30,125 nt of DNA from Prorocentrum cordatum. Taxonomy: Eukaryota; Sar; Dinophyceae; Prorocentrales; Prorocentraceae. This document shows, piece by piece, positions 8,185-15,882 of this stretch. A program made the position numbers and the translations under genes. The notes under the pieces were generated by a model that saw only the letters and a program-made list of their open reading frames with translations, was not told the origin of the DNA and did not search any database. The stretch spans positions 25,001 to 55,125 of the forward strand of contig CAUYUJ010018043.1 of assembly GCA_963575745.1 (NCBI GenBank), given 5' to 3'. Position 1 is the stretch's first letter, and every line of letters begins with the position of its first letter.

Positions 8185-8206
8185 TCCGTAGCCATTTTGG
8201 CTCAAG
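8185..8206 (+). other. Dinoflagellate spliced-leader sequence (genomic relic)
   Basis: T followed by CCGTAGCCATTTTGGCTCAA and G matches all 22 positions of the dinoflagellate leader consensus as I know it, where the first base may be T, A or G. In dinoflagellates the leader is added to mRNAs by trans-splicing, so its presence next to a coding frame in the genome means the DNA came from RNA. It is not an SL RNA gene: no donor GT and no downstream snRNA body follow, and the next bases run into the start codon. Confidence 0.95.
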
Positions 8207-8213
8207 CGATCGC

Positions 8214-9098
8214 ATGCCTTGCCTTGGTCGGCCGTCCGTGATGGCTGCTCGTGGCGAGGCTAGAGGGGCTCTGGCTGTGGCCGATGGCGCTGCGCTCGTC
8301 GCAGCTGCCGTCCGTGCTGCGGTCGACGCTGGCGCGCCGAGGCGCACTGCGGGCGCGGTGACGCGCTCGGCCATCTCCGCCGTGGCTTTCGCCGTGGCGT
8401 CGAGGGTGGCCGAGCCCACTGCTGCTGGTGGTGCCGCGGCGGGTGGCGACAAGAACGCGGAGCGGCGCCGTCGGCGACGCGCTGCGTTGAAGGCGAGGCG
8501 GCAGGAGGGCGGGCGCGGCGCGGCCGCTGCGGAGCCCCCTGCAGGACGTGGAGCCGGACATGTGGGTGGAGGCGGGCGGGCGGGGGAGGTGCCTGCGGCG
8601 GTGTGCGCCGCGGCGGCGCCTTCGGAGCTCGCGGACGCCCTCATGATCGACGACACGGCCAGCCTCGGCGACGGGTGGGCCGACGCCCCCATGCCCCGTG
8701 CGCGGCGGCGGAGGCGGCGCAGGGCCCCTCGTGGGGCGGACTCGGCGGAGGCGGAGCCGGGCGTGGCGACCGCGGGTGCGGCGCCTGCGGCTGGCGGAGC
8801 TGACGCAGCTCGGGACGCTGGCTTGCGCGCACTGGAACGCGGCGAGGCGGCGGCGGCGGCGGAGGCCGAGGCGGAGGAGCTCCTTCGCAGGCTCGGCGCC
8901 GCCCTCGAGGCGCTGGGGCGCCCCTTCGCTCGGGACGTCCTCCCGAGCGACCCCACGGAGCTCCGCAGCGCGCTCGCCCAGGTGGAGCACCTCGCGGCGC
9001 GCCTATCGGGCGGCGGCTTTGGGCCTTTCGCAGGCCCGCGGAGCGGCGCGGAGCGGCAGCGGGCTGCCCCTCCCCTGGGCGGCGGCGGCCACGCCTGA
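8214..9098 (+). CDS. Retrocopy ORF: Ala/Arg-rich protein with basic and helical segments, function unknown
   Basis: The first ATG after the leader (8214) opens a 294-codon frame ending TGA at 9096. A second ATG at 8241 (MAARGEARG) is also possible. Residues about 15-70 form an Ala/Val-rich amphipathic segment (DGAALVAAAVRAAVDAG). A basic block KNAERRRRRRAALKARRQ follows near residues 80-100, then Gly/Ala linker, an acidic patch (ALMIDDTASLGDGWADAP), a second basic run PRARRRRRRR, and a predicted helix with EAEAEELLRRLGAALEALG and a segment TELRSALAQVEHLAARLSGG near the end. GC3 is very high, as expected for dinoflagellate genes. Two Arg-rich runs suggest nucleic-acid binding or nuclear targeting (inference). 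The same frame continues for 36 protein-like codons beyond TGA to TAG at 9207. No family recognised. Confidence 0.7.
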   Translation: MPCLGRPSVMAARGEARGALAVADGAALVAAAVRAAVDAGAPRRTAGAVTRSAISAVAFAVASRVAEPTAAGGAAAGGDKNAERRRRRRAALKARRQEGGRGAAAAEPPAGRGAGHVGGGGRAGEVPAAVCAAAAPSELADALMIDDTASLGDGWADAPMPRARRRRRRRAPRGADSAEAEPGVATAGAAPAAGGADAARDAGLRALERGEAAAAAEAEAEELLRRLGAALEALGRPFARDVLPSDPTELRSALAQVEHLAARLSGGGFGPFAGPRSGAERQRAAPPLGGGGHA

Positions 9099-9222
9099 GG
9101 CGATGGCCCGCGGCCCTCCCAGCTCCTCGTCGGCTTCGCGTTCGAGGCCGTGCGCGGGCTGGGCCTGGCCCTGTGCCAGGAGCTGGACGAGCGTGCTGCG
9201 CGCTCTTAGGCTGCTGAGGAGG

Positions 9223-9229
9223 AAAAAAA
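9223..9229 (+). other. Poly(A) remnant of the retrocopy
   Basis: Seven A directly precede the right target duplication. In this GC-rich context the run stands out and marks the 3' end of the reverse-transcribed mRNA. The tail is short, as expected for a 5'-complete but tail-trimmed or aged copy. Confidence 0.8.
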
Positions 9230-9300
9230 TCTCGGCCGCCGAGGGGCGCAACCTATAGCGCCACCGATAGGAGACGGCTTTATTCTCGGCCGCCGAGGTG
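9230..9300 (+). repeat. 53-bp satellite, right part
   Basis: The array resumes with TCTCGGCCGCCGAGGGGCGC and GGCCGCCG at 9234 and 9288 (54-bp step, one extra G). It breaks down after the second GCCGCCGAGG. The first 14 bases are the right target duplication of the retrocopy. Confidence 0.9.
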
Positions 9301-9314
9301 CCAGGAGAAGGAGG

Positions 9315-9476
9315 ATGAGCAGGAGGAGGAGAAGGAGAAACGAGGACGAGGTCCTAGAGGAGGACGAAGAGGACGAGCTGGAGCAGGAGGAAGACGGGGA
9401 AGACGAGGAGGATGAGAAGGACGAGGACGATGACGACGATCAGGACGGGGAGGAGGACGGGGAGGAATACGAGTAG
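9315..9476 (+). CDS. Possible 53-codon acidic ORF in a purine-rich tract
   Basis: ATG at 9315 opens MSRRRRRNEDEVLEEDEEDE, followed by a mostly Asp/Glu stretch with Gln, Gly and Lys and ending GEEDGEEYE before TAG. Mixed GAC, GAT, GAG and GAA codons in one frame look more like an acidic protein tail than a pure GGA microsatellite. The tract is still low-complexity, so this may be chance. The same frame after the stop continues YEAKCGHSNACRATPDLC for 34 codons. Confidence 0.2.
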   Translation: MSRRRRRRNEDEVLEEDEEDELEQEEDGEDEEDEKDEDDDDDQDGEEDGEEYE

Positions 9477-9477
9477 T

Positions 9478-9699
9478 ACGAAGCGAAGTGTGGGCACTCG
9501 AATGCGTGCAGGGCTACGCCCGATTTGTGCTCGCCGTTTGGGCTGGCGGTGGGGCCCAAGCGGCGAGCTGTCTTGTGATTGGTGTGGGAAAGTCACGCTT
9601 GCCATAGCAGAACCATCGAAACCCAAGAAACCCTGGGCAACCTGGAGATTAGGAGGCAACTACTGGGAGGTCTTCGCCAGAAGGACTACAGAGGATTGA
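9478..9699 (+). CDS. Coding-like fragment with a CDWC motif, unknown
   Basis: The last part of this frame reads GELSCDWCGKVTLAIAEPSK, then KPWATWRLGGNYWEVFARRT and TED before TGA at 9697. Trp- and Cys-containing, non-repetitive sequence like this is unlikely to arise from the neighbouring purine repeats. Cys-x2-Cys could be half of a zinc-binding site, with no partner pair visible in this frame; the adjacent frame has KCGHSNAC just upstream, so a frameshift between the two halves is possible. It may be a 3' exon or a pseudogene remnant. No family recognised. Confidence 0.3.
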   Translation, partial: TKRSVGTRMRAGLRPICARRLGWRWGPSGELSCDWCGKVTLAIAEPSKPKKPWATWRLGGNYWEVFARRTTED

Positions 9700-9735
9700 A
9701 AGCCCCATTGGGGGGCTGTTACTCTGGAGTAGGCC

Positions 9736-9832
9736 TCTCGGATGAAGCGGGAGTGCGCCGGACTTAGCGGGATTAAGTGGGATGAAGCCGGAGCAAGCGG
9801 AACGAAGCCGGATTGAGCCAGATCTCGGACAG
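9736..9832 (+). repeat. ~10-bp degenerate tandem repeat
   Basis: Variants of GGATGAAGCC recur about nine times with 10-11 bp spacing (GGATGAAGCG, GGATTAAGTG, GGATGAAGCC, GGAGCAAGC, GGAACGAAGCC, GGATTGAGCC). Confidence 0.75.
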
Positions 9833-10082
9833 GGGCAGAATCAGAATCTGACCTCCCAGGAGCTGCTATCCGAACGGAGGCAAGAGCAGCTTGTTTCTTG
9901 GAATGGGGCTCCGCTGCAGCAGAAGAAACAATCAGCTCGAGCTCCAAACCAAAATCCGACTCGGTGCCGGGCTCGCAGCGCACATGTTGTGCGACGCGCC
10001 GGCTGCGCCGCTCTGTGCCGGGCCCTCCGTCGCGCCGTGGATCGAGGCGTCCACGGCGCAAGATCCTGGCCGAACTGATCTG
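9833..10082. other. Unique-looking spacer, no gene supported
   Basis: Mixed GC-rich DNA containing AGCTCGAGCTCC (about 9935) like that at 7515. Frames are open on both strands with nothing recognisable. The corresponding right-hand spacer 10303-10436 also has an AGCTCAAGCTGCC motif. Confidence 0.4.
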
Positions 10083-10302
10083 GATCTTGAGCTCGGCGGC
10101 GAGCGGGGGAGTGAAGTGAGAGGGAGAAGGCCTCAAAAGGCGGCGGGACTTCTCAGAAGCCCTCGCGCCTTCTGAGAAGCTTCCCGCGTCTTCGGCGAAG
10201 GCTTAGAGAACTTCCCAGAAGGCCGGGGGACTTCCGGGCCTTCTGAGAAGGCCTTCTCCATCTCACTGCCCCCCTGGGCTCGCCGCCGATAATCTGGAGC
10301 TT
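10083..10302. mobile_element. Foldback (long imperfect inverted-repeat) element
   Basis: The left arm CTTGAGCTC, GGCGGCGAGCGGGGG, GTGAGAGGGAGAAGGCC (10086-10132) is mirrored by the right arm GGCCTTCTCCATCTCACTGC, CCCCCTGGGCTCGCCGCC (about 10250-10290). The centre repeats CTTCTGAGAAG/CTTCTCAGAAG palindromes at about 10149, 10168 and 10238. The whole could fold into a branched hairpin. It looks like a nonautonomous foldback or MITE-type element. No target duplication identified. Confidence 0.5.
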
Positions 10303-10436
10303 AAGCTCAAGCTGCCTGAACGCACATTTCGCCAGAGGCTGGCAGCTGTCGAAACTCGCGGGGGGCTCAACCAGCTAGAGCTCAGGATCCGATTCGGTTC
10401 CGAAGCGGGGCGAGCCCCAGGAGAAACGCCACCCAA

Positions 10437-10525
10437 GGAATATACGTAGAACGCTAGGGATTCCAGCTCCCAGGGGATGGGCAATCGAAAAGAGTATACG
10501 TAAGGACAGGGGCAAAATATAGATA

Positions 10526-10562
<37 letters not shown>

Positions 10563-10715
10563 GAAGATGCGTAAAACGTCATGGGTTCGAGCCCCTGGGA
10601 AAGGGGTAATATATATATATATATATATAAAGGAATATACGAAAAACACTTTAGGGTTCGGGCCCCAGGAGAAGGAGTGTATATACATACACACACGTAA
10701 AATACAAAGGAGTCG
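10437..10715. repeat. Degenerate ATATACGTAAAAC repeat with (AT)n and (CA)n microsatellites
   Basis: About five units of a 50-75-bp motif (GGAATATACG, AAAACAC, GGGTTCGAGCCCC, AGGAGAAGG) are separated by pure AT dinucleotide runs at about 10527-10560 and 10608-10629, plus a short CA run near 10685. GGTTCGAGCCC resembles a tRNA B box, but no tRNA structure surrounds it. Confidence 0.65.
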
Positions 10716-10721
10716 AGCCGC

Positions 10722-10870
10722 TTGGTGACGTGCCAGGGGACGCGCCGCGGAACGAGCCAGAAGGACGCACTAGGGAACGTGCCAGGGGATGCGCCGCGCG
10801 ATGCGCCAGGGGGACGCGCCACGGAGCGTGCCGGGGAGACGCCACGGAACGTGGCTCGTCCCCCTGGCAC
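10722..10870 (+). repeat. GACGTGCC degenerate array, copy 2
   Basis: Units of GACGTGCCAGGGGACGCGCC and its variants with 20-25 bp spacing, as at 7390-7480 and 18190-18360. It ends GCTCGTCCCCCTGGCAC, like the end of the 18190 copy (GCGCCCCCCTGGCAC). Together with satellite B downstream this repeats the order of the 18127-19790 locus. Confidence 0.75.
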
Positions 10871-10879
10871 GGGAGGATG

Positions 10880-11050
10880 TGGGAAAAAAATACACACACA
10901 CACAAAAAAAAAAAACACACACACACACACACACACACAAATCATACAGTCTGTAGGAAAAAACACACACAAACACACACTGTGGGAAAAACACAGTCTG
11001 TGGGAAAAAACACAATGGGAAAAACACACACACACACAAAACACACTGTG
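10880..11050. repeat. A/C-rich tract with (CA)n runs
   Basis: CACACACA runs alternate with A-runs and repeats of GGGAAAAACACA and CAGTCTGTGGGAAAAA. It sits between the GACGTGCC array and satellite B, a place where the 18127-19790 locus has no counterpart, so it is a local expansion. Confidence 0.85.
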
Positions 11051-11059
11051 TGTTTTCAT

Positions 11060-11660
11060 GTTTGTTGCCCTCTGGAGCGAAAGGGGCCCGCGTGTTTTCA
11101 CATGTGTTCCGAGCTCAGGCGAAAAGAAGCATGTGTTTTCACGTTTGTTCCGCCCTGGGCCGAAATCGAGCCATGTGCTTTCGCGTCTGCTCCGCCCTGG
11201 GTCGAAAGGGACTCACGTGTGTTCACGTTCGTTCCGCCCTGGGGCGACATGGGCCCATGAATTTTCACTTCGTCTGTCCCGCCCTGGGGCGACAAGGACC
11301 CTTGTTTCCACGTGTGTTCCGCCCTTGGGCGTTTGGAACCCTTGTGCTTTCAGGCTTGTCCCGCCCTGGAGCGTTAGGAGCCCATGGTTTCACGCATGTT
11401 CCGCTCTGGGGCGAAAGGGGCCCACATGAACTCACGCTTATTCCGCTCGGGGACGCAACGGACCCACATGTTTTCAGGTTTGCCCCGCTCTGGGACGAAA
11501 AAGACCACGTGTGTTCACGTTTGTTCCGCTCCGGGGCGAGAAAGGACTGTGTGCTTTCACGCTTGTTCCGCCCTGGGTCGCAAAAGGACCCGCGTGTTTT
11601 CACATTTGTTGCGCTTTGGGGCGTCCGGAACCCACGTGTTTTCAGGCGCTTTTTGCATTC
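11060..11660 (+). repeat. 42-bp satellite B, array 1 (about 14 monomers)
   Basis: The monomer is GTTCCGCCCTGGGGCGAAAA, GGACCCACGTGTTTTCACGTTT. CCGCCCTGGG starts at 11150, 11192 and 11234 (exact 42-bp steps), then 11279. The array ends in a conserved boundary (CAAAAAAACACCTGGGCACC ... GAGCCCCTCAAG) that recurs after array 3 near 19785-19835. In frame it reads a 14-residue repeat such as VPPWGEKDPHVFTL, which I take as a satellite artefact. Confidence 0.9.
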
Positions 11661-11869
11661 CCAAAAAAACACCTGGGCACCCTGGGGCGCCGGAGCCCCT
11701 CAAGCTCTGCAACAGACGCGTCGCTCAAGACATCCTCGACACTTTTTCGCGCAGGACGCGCCGTCCTCGAGCGGACGCGCAACAAAAATTCAGCATGTGC
11801 ACAACATTTGACAAGCTCCCACACCTCGATATTCAGCGAGGAAGCTGCGCCAAGCGCCCCGCACCCCAT
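11642..11869 (-). CDS. Minus-strand coding-like fragment, unknown
   Basis: The 75-codon frame starts MGCGALGAASSLNIEVWELV, continues through AHAEFLLRVRSRTARPARKS and VEDVLSDASVAELEGLRRP, and ends FFGNAKSA. The middle looks like an amphipathic helix and is not low-complexity. Its last ~20 codons overlap the conserved boundary of satellite B array 1, which argues for caution. A second minus frame (11833-12069) is open across the 5' side. It could be a terminal exon or a decayed gene. Confidence 0.3.
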   Translation of the reverse strand: MGCGALGAASSLNIEVWELVKCCAHAEFLLRVRSRTARPARKSVEDVLSDASVAELEGLRRPRVPRCFFGNAKSA

Positions 11870-12350
11870 GTTACTCTGGACAGCGGGGGCCCGCGGACTT
11901 CATGATGCATCGGCGATCCGAGAGGGGGGGCGCCAGGCACGCGCGAAGCGGACTTTTTGAAATCAAAATGAAACTGCAACTCGTTGCTCATCGCAAGCAA
12001 CTCTGCCCGCCCTCTTCGAACTTGGTAACCAGCCTCGAACGTATCCCTATCCCTAGGATGGGCAAGCAAAAAGCGAGGACAATCTTAGGGACAGGCCTTC
12101 AAAAAACTGAGGGAATCCTTAAGATCGGCATCGAGGCGAAGTGATGTCAAACATAAGGATAGGGATATGTTCCAGGCTGGTAAATTGGCAAAGGGTAGCG
12201 CGCCAACTCAAGGGGAACCCTCGGCCCTGGGCCGACGTCCCTCCCGGGAAATACAACTCCGACGGTGGGACCCCCATGAGACTCCCCCGAGGGAATATGG
12301 AAATAAACCTGATCGTCGTCCTTGCGAGTGCAGAGGGTATCCTCCCATGC
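11870..12350. other. Unique-looking region, no gene supported
   Basis: Mixed composition without tandem repeats. CCCTATCCCTAGGATGGG at about 12043 and GGATAGGGATA near 12158 are a loose inverted pair. Frames on both strands are open but unremarkable. Confidence 0.4.
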
Positions 12351-12352
12351 CC

Positions 12353-12847
12353 TTATCGCCTTTTTCCTGTTCGCCCCTGCGGAAGCCCTCCTTCCCGCCC
12401 CTCTGCTCTGCCTCCTCCTCGTCCTCTGCCTCTTCTCCCCCTATCCACCTCATCCCCCGCCCCTTTAGCATTCCTTGTCGTCGTTGCCACCACAGCAGGC
12501 ACGGGCGTGTTCTCCGATGGCCAGATCGCAAATGCGCTGGGACAACCCCGCGAACCGCTGGGGCGCGGGAGCAAGCCTTTGGGACAACCCCACAGGTCTT
12601 GAGCTAGTTGCGGCCGCGCTTGGGCGGGAGGCAGCGCGAAGCCCAGTTCAGCAGCAAGCTGCTCCATCTCAGCCCTGGAGCTCTCCGCTCTCTTGTCGAA
12701 CTCCCTGGGCACCTTCCGCAGGAATGCCGGCGACCCGCGCTCCAAGAAGTCTCGCGCGGGCGGCCGCAATATCACCATGTTGCGCATGTATGTCCATGGC
12801 ATTGGCTCACAGACGAGGCTCCCGCTCGAGACTTCCGCCAGATGCAA
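12353..12847 (-). CDS. Minus-strand coding-like fragment with a charged helix, unknown
   Basis: Roughly codons 25-110 of this 164-codon frame look like real protein: ARDFLERGSPAFLRKVPREF, then DKRAESSRAEMEQLAAELGF, ALPPAQARPQLAQDLWGCPK and FAIWPSENTPVPAVVATTTR. The first ~15 residues are a translation of the tandem repeat at 12800-14175 and the last ~35 are a Gly/Arg-rich translation of a CTC-type tract, so neither end is trustworthy. The central part may be one exon or a gene relic. The charged helix could be coiled-coil. No family recognised. Confidence 0.4.
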   Translation of the reverse strand: MHLAEVSSGSLVCEPMPWTYMRNMVILRPPARDFLERGSPAFLRKVPREFDKRAESSRAEMEQLAAELGFALPPAQARPQLAQDLWGCPKGLLPRPSGSRGCPSAFAIWPSENTPVPAVVATTTRNAKGAGDEVDRGRRGRGRGGGRAEGREGGLPQGRTGKRR

Positions 12848-14175
12848 ATCTCAGCCCAACAGCAACGACAATTACAGGATCCTGGTGACCCACACGGATT
12901 ACTAACATGATCTGCGGGACCCATAGGAAAGGAGCTATTTACTCACACACGAGACCCCCGCCTGAAACTGTCTCTGCACTCAAGCTTGGAGTGTCCAGAG
13001 ACAATTACAGGTCCCGATGACCCGCTCGGATAAATGAAATGAGATGCGGGCCCCATAGGAAGGGGGCTTCTGCCTGAGACCTCCTCACAATCTACTTACA
13101 GACGAGGTTCCCGCCAGAGACTTCCTCTGCACTCCAACTTGCAGCGACCCAACGTGACGACAGTTACAAGGTTCCGATGACCCGCTCGGATTCATAGCAT
13201 GATCTGAAGGCTCCAGGGGGAGGGGGCTCCCGCATGAGACTCCCTCGCAAGTCACTCAGAGACGAGGCCCCGAGACATCCTCACGATGCGCCCCCTTAGG
13301 ATGCTCCAAGGCGATGCCTGCTGCAATAAATCCATGACCCGCTCGGACTGCAAACAGGACCTTCGGTCCCCAGACGGAAAGGACTTTCGCCTGAGACTTC
13401 CTCACACCTCACTCACAGACAAGGCCCTCCGCTCCAGACATCCTCGCGATTTGCCCCTTGGGGTACTCAAGTGCTATGCCTGCTGCAATAATCCAATGGC
13501 CCGCTCGGATTACTGACGCGATTCACTCAGCGACAAAGCATCCGCTCGAGAGATCCGCACTATTTGCCCTCTTGGGGTGCTCTGCCTGCTACAAGAAGCC
13601 AATGGCCCGCTTGGGTTACTAACATGATCTGCGGTCCCGCTACGGAGAGGGCTCCCGCCTGAGACTTCCCCGCAGTTCACTCACAGACGAGGGCCCCGCT
13701 CGAGACATCCTCGCGATTTGCTCTGTTGGGGCGGTCGAGTGTTATGCTTGCTACAGCAAGCCATGATCTGCGGGCCCCACAGGGAGGAGGCTGCCGGCTA
13801 AGACTTCCTCGCAATTCACTCAGGGACGAGGCCCCCGCTCGAGAGAACCTCACGAATTGCCCCCTTGGGGTGCTCAAAGGCTTTGCCTGCTACGAATACG
13901 CCAATGACCCGCTCGGATTGTTAACATTATCTGCGGGCCTCATAAGGAGGCAGTTGCCGTCTGAGACTTCCTCGTAATTCACTTACAGACGAGGCTCCCC
14001 CCTGAGACTTCCTCCATACTGAAGCTCGCCGAGGCAAAACGCGAAGACAATTACAAGGTTCCGATGACTCGCTCGGATTAGGAACGTGAGCTGCGGGCCC
14101 CATAGGGAAGGGGCTTCCGCCCGAGACTTCCTCGCAATCCACTCACAGTCTAGGCCCCCGCTCGAGACTTCATCA
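12800..14175 (+). repeat. ~118-162-bp tandem repeat, about ten monomers
   Basis: CACTCACAGACGAGGCCCCC, GCTCGAGACTTCCTCGCGAT, TTGCCCCCTTGGGGTGCTC, then GACCCGCTCGGATTACTAAC, ATGATCTGCGGGCCCCATAG and GGGCTCCCGCCTGAGACTTC make one unit. The CTCACAGACGAGG anchor occurs at about 12805, 12939, 13091, 13252, 13411, 13529, 13676, 13815, 13977 and 14136. Length varies through loss of the TTGCCCCCTTGGGG part. Minus-strand frames with repeated ELRGSL are repeat translations. Confidence 0.85.
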
Positions 14176-14621
14176 TGATGGGATGACCAGTGGAAGTGAT
14201 GGCATGGGATCATGCTATCGAAGGAGATGAGTGTATGTGTGTGAGAGATGATGATGTTGACGATAGCGATGTTGGCGATAGTGGCGATAGTGGCGATGGA
14301 GAAAGGGACGATGGTGATGATAATTGCATGATGCTGAGTGGGTGGATGATGAGTGAATGTGAATGAGTGTGGATGGTGATGATCATGTTGATAATGCTGC
14401 TGATGATGATCATGATGCTAGTGATGATGATGACGATGATGATGATGCTGGTGGCGATGATGATGACGATGATGACGACGACGATGATGACGATGATGGT
14501 AGTGATGATGATGCTGATGACCATGACGATGATGACGATGATGATGACGACTACGACGAAGACGACGACAACGACGATGACGATGATGATGATGATGGTG
14601 GTGGTGATGGTGATGATGATG

Positions 14622-14683
<62 letters not shown>

Positions 14684-14690
14684 GTTGTCT
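14176..14690. repeat. (GAT)n-derived trinucleotide tract
   Basis: Starts diffuse (GATGACCAGTGG, then GGCGATAGT triplets) and becomes increasingly pure toward the right, ending in about 60 bp of perfect GAT before GGTTGTCTGAGTG. Gradual purification to one side suggests growth at the right end. Poly-Asp, poly-Met and poly-His frames are artefacts. Confidence 0.9.
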
Positions 14691-14694
14691 GAGT

Positions 14695-15050
14695 GTGTGT
14701 GCATGGGTGCGTGAGCATGCGAGTGTGGAAGATTTGTGCGGAGGATTAGATCCTGCGCGGGAGGCGTGCGTAGAGAAAACAAGAGCCCCACTTTGTATTG
14801 TGGGCGCAAAACAGGGTTCAACTATATCATCTGGATGCCAACGTGTCTTGAAGATTACCCATCGCCCTCGCATGAGGTTTCGATATTGCTTCACGACGGT
14901 GCCAAAGCGTCCAAACACAACTCCTGCAAACCCAATCATGATAGAGAGGGGGCCGGCGGCAGACGGCGAAGCCCTTACGGATAAAATAACGCCCTCTCGT
15001 CATTCGAGAGGCAAATCCACGGCACACTGCAGATGTGACGGCTTGAAAAG
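14695..15050. other. Unique-looking region with competing short frames
   Basis: A plus frame (14736-14984) ends with FNYIIWMPTCLEDYPSPSHE and ILLHDGAKASKHNSC, and a minus frame from 14939 reads MIGFAGVVFGRFGTVVKQYR and NLMRGRWVIFKTRWHPDD. Both look protein-like over the same bases and I cannot choose. Either could be an exon or gene remnant. Confidence 0.25.
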
Positions 15051-15051
15051 G

Positions 15052-15213
15052 GGAGCGAACAATGACATAAACACAAAATGCGCTGGACCTCCTGGCGGCG
15101 CCTCCGGCGCCGCCCCTGGCGCGCTCCGCGCACCAGGAAGGGGGGTCCAGCGCCGATCCGAGAAATCCGCGAAAACGTCCGAGTTTTGATGTTTATGTCA
15201 TTGTTCGCTTCCC
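15052..15213. mobile_element. Nested-hairpin MITE-like element
   Basis: GGGAGCGAACAATGACATAA followed by ACA (15052-15073) is mirrored by 15190-15213 with one mismatch near the outer end. Inside, GCGCTGGACC (15080-15089) pairs exactly with 15144-15153. The core contains GGCGGCGCC/GGCGCCGCC and GGCGCGC/GCGC palindromes. The symmetric nesting suggests a nonautonomous DNA element or a structured RNA gene. No clear target duplication, no open frame. Confidence 0.6.
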
Positions 15214-15238
15214 TCAGAGAAGCGCGCCCGACCAACGA

Positions 15239-15251
15239 GTGCCTTCGGCAC
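15239..15251 (+). other. Short hairpin with CTTCGG loop
   Basis: GTGCCTTCGGCAC is a self-complementary stem closed by a C(TTCG)G loop, the unusually stable UUCG-type tetraloop if transcribed. It lies 26 bp right of the nested-hairpin element and may belong to a larger structured unit. Confidence 0.5.
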
Positions 15252-15397
15252 GGCGGACCCGGGCGACGGGCACTCGCGCGGAGAGGGCCCCGCGCGATGG
15301 GGGGCCTCCCCCCGCCGGCAGGGGGTGCAGGCACGCCCCGTCCAGCCCTCCCTGGCATGTACGGCAGGTCAGCGTCGGCGCTGGGTTCTGGCACACC

Positions 15398-15757
15398 TCC
15401 TCCTCCTCCTCCTCCTCCTCCTCCTCCCCCTCCTCCTCCTTCTCCTCCTCCTCCTCCTCCTACTCCTCCCCCCTCCTCCCTCTCCTCTCCTCCCTTTTTC
15501 TCCTCCGCCTCCTCCTCCTCCTCTTCTCTCTCCTCCTCCTCCTCCTCCTCCTCCTCCTCCTCCTCCTCTCCTCCTCCTCCTCCTCTCTCTCCTCTCCTCT
15601 CCTCCTCCGCCCCTCCTCCTCCTCCTCCCCCCTCCTCCTCCTCTCCTCTCCTCCTCCTCCTCTCCTTCCTCTCTCCTCTCCTGCCCTCCTCCCTCTTCCT
15701 CCTCTCCTCCTCCTCCTCCTCCTCCTCCTCCTCCTCCTCCTCCTCCTCCTCTTCTCA
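15398..15757. repeat. (CTC)n pyrimidine tract, block 1 left
   Basis: About 360 bp of almost pure pyrimidine CTC/TCC repeats on the plus strand with occasional CCC and TTC interruptions. It could form triplex (H-) DNA. Ser-, Pro- and Leu-rich frames are artefacts. Confidence 0.95.
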
Positions 15758-15844
15758 TTGTTATGTGTCTCTTATTATTCTTATTATGCTTATTATTATT
15801 AGTATTATTATTAGTATTATTATTATTATGATTATTATTATTAA

Positions 15845-15882
<38 letters not shown>

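Larger units (their letters stand above)
8185..9229 (+). mobile_element. Retroposed trans-spliced mRNA (processed retrocopy)
   Basis: The 1045-bp insert has every mark of a reverse-transcribed mature mRNA. Its first 22 bases are the spliced leader, it has a 7-base 5' UTR, an uninterrupted 294-codon frame, a short 3' UTR, and seven A at 9223-9229. It is flanked by a 14-bp duplication of the 53-bp satellite. Full-length retroposition with a target duplication and an A-tail is what target-primed reverse transcription by a LINE-type machinery gives (established knowledge). That this happened here is inference from the junctions. Carrying its leader but no promoter, the copy may be silent unless satellite DNA drives transcription. 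Confidence 0.88.

Noticed and set aside
8185-8206. A spliced-leader RNA gene
   Set aside because: No splice donor or snRNA body follows the leader. It runs into a start codon and an A-tailed cDNA instead.
10578-10600. GGTTCGAGCCC resembling a tRNA B box
   Set aside because: No A box, acceptor stem or anticodon arm at the right distance, and the motif recurs only as part of a degenerate repeat with AT runs.
14363-14692. Poly-Asp open frame as an acidic protein
   Set aside because: A pure GAT triplet repeat, open in several frames.
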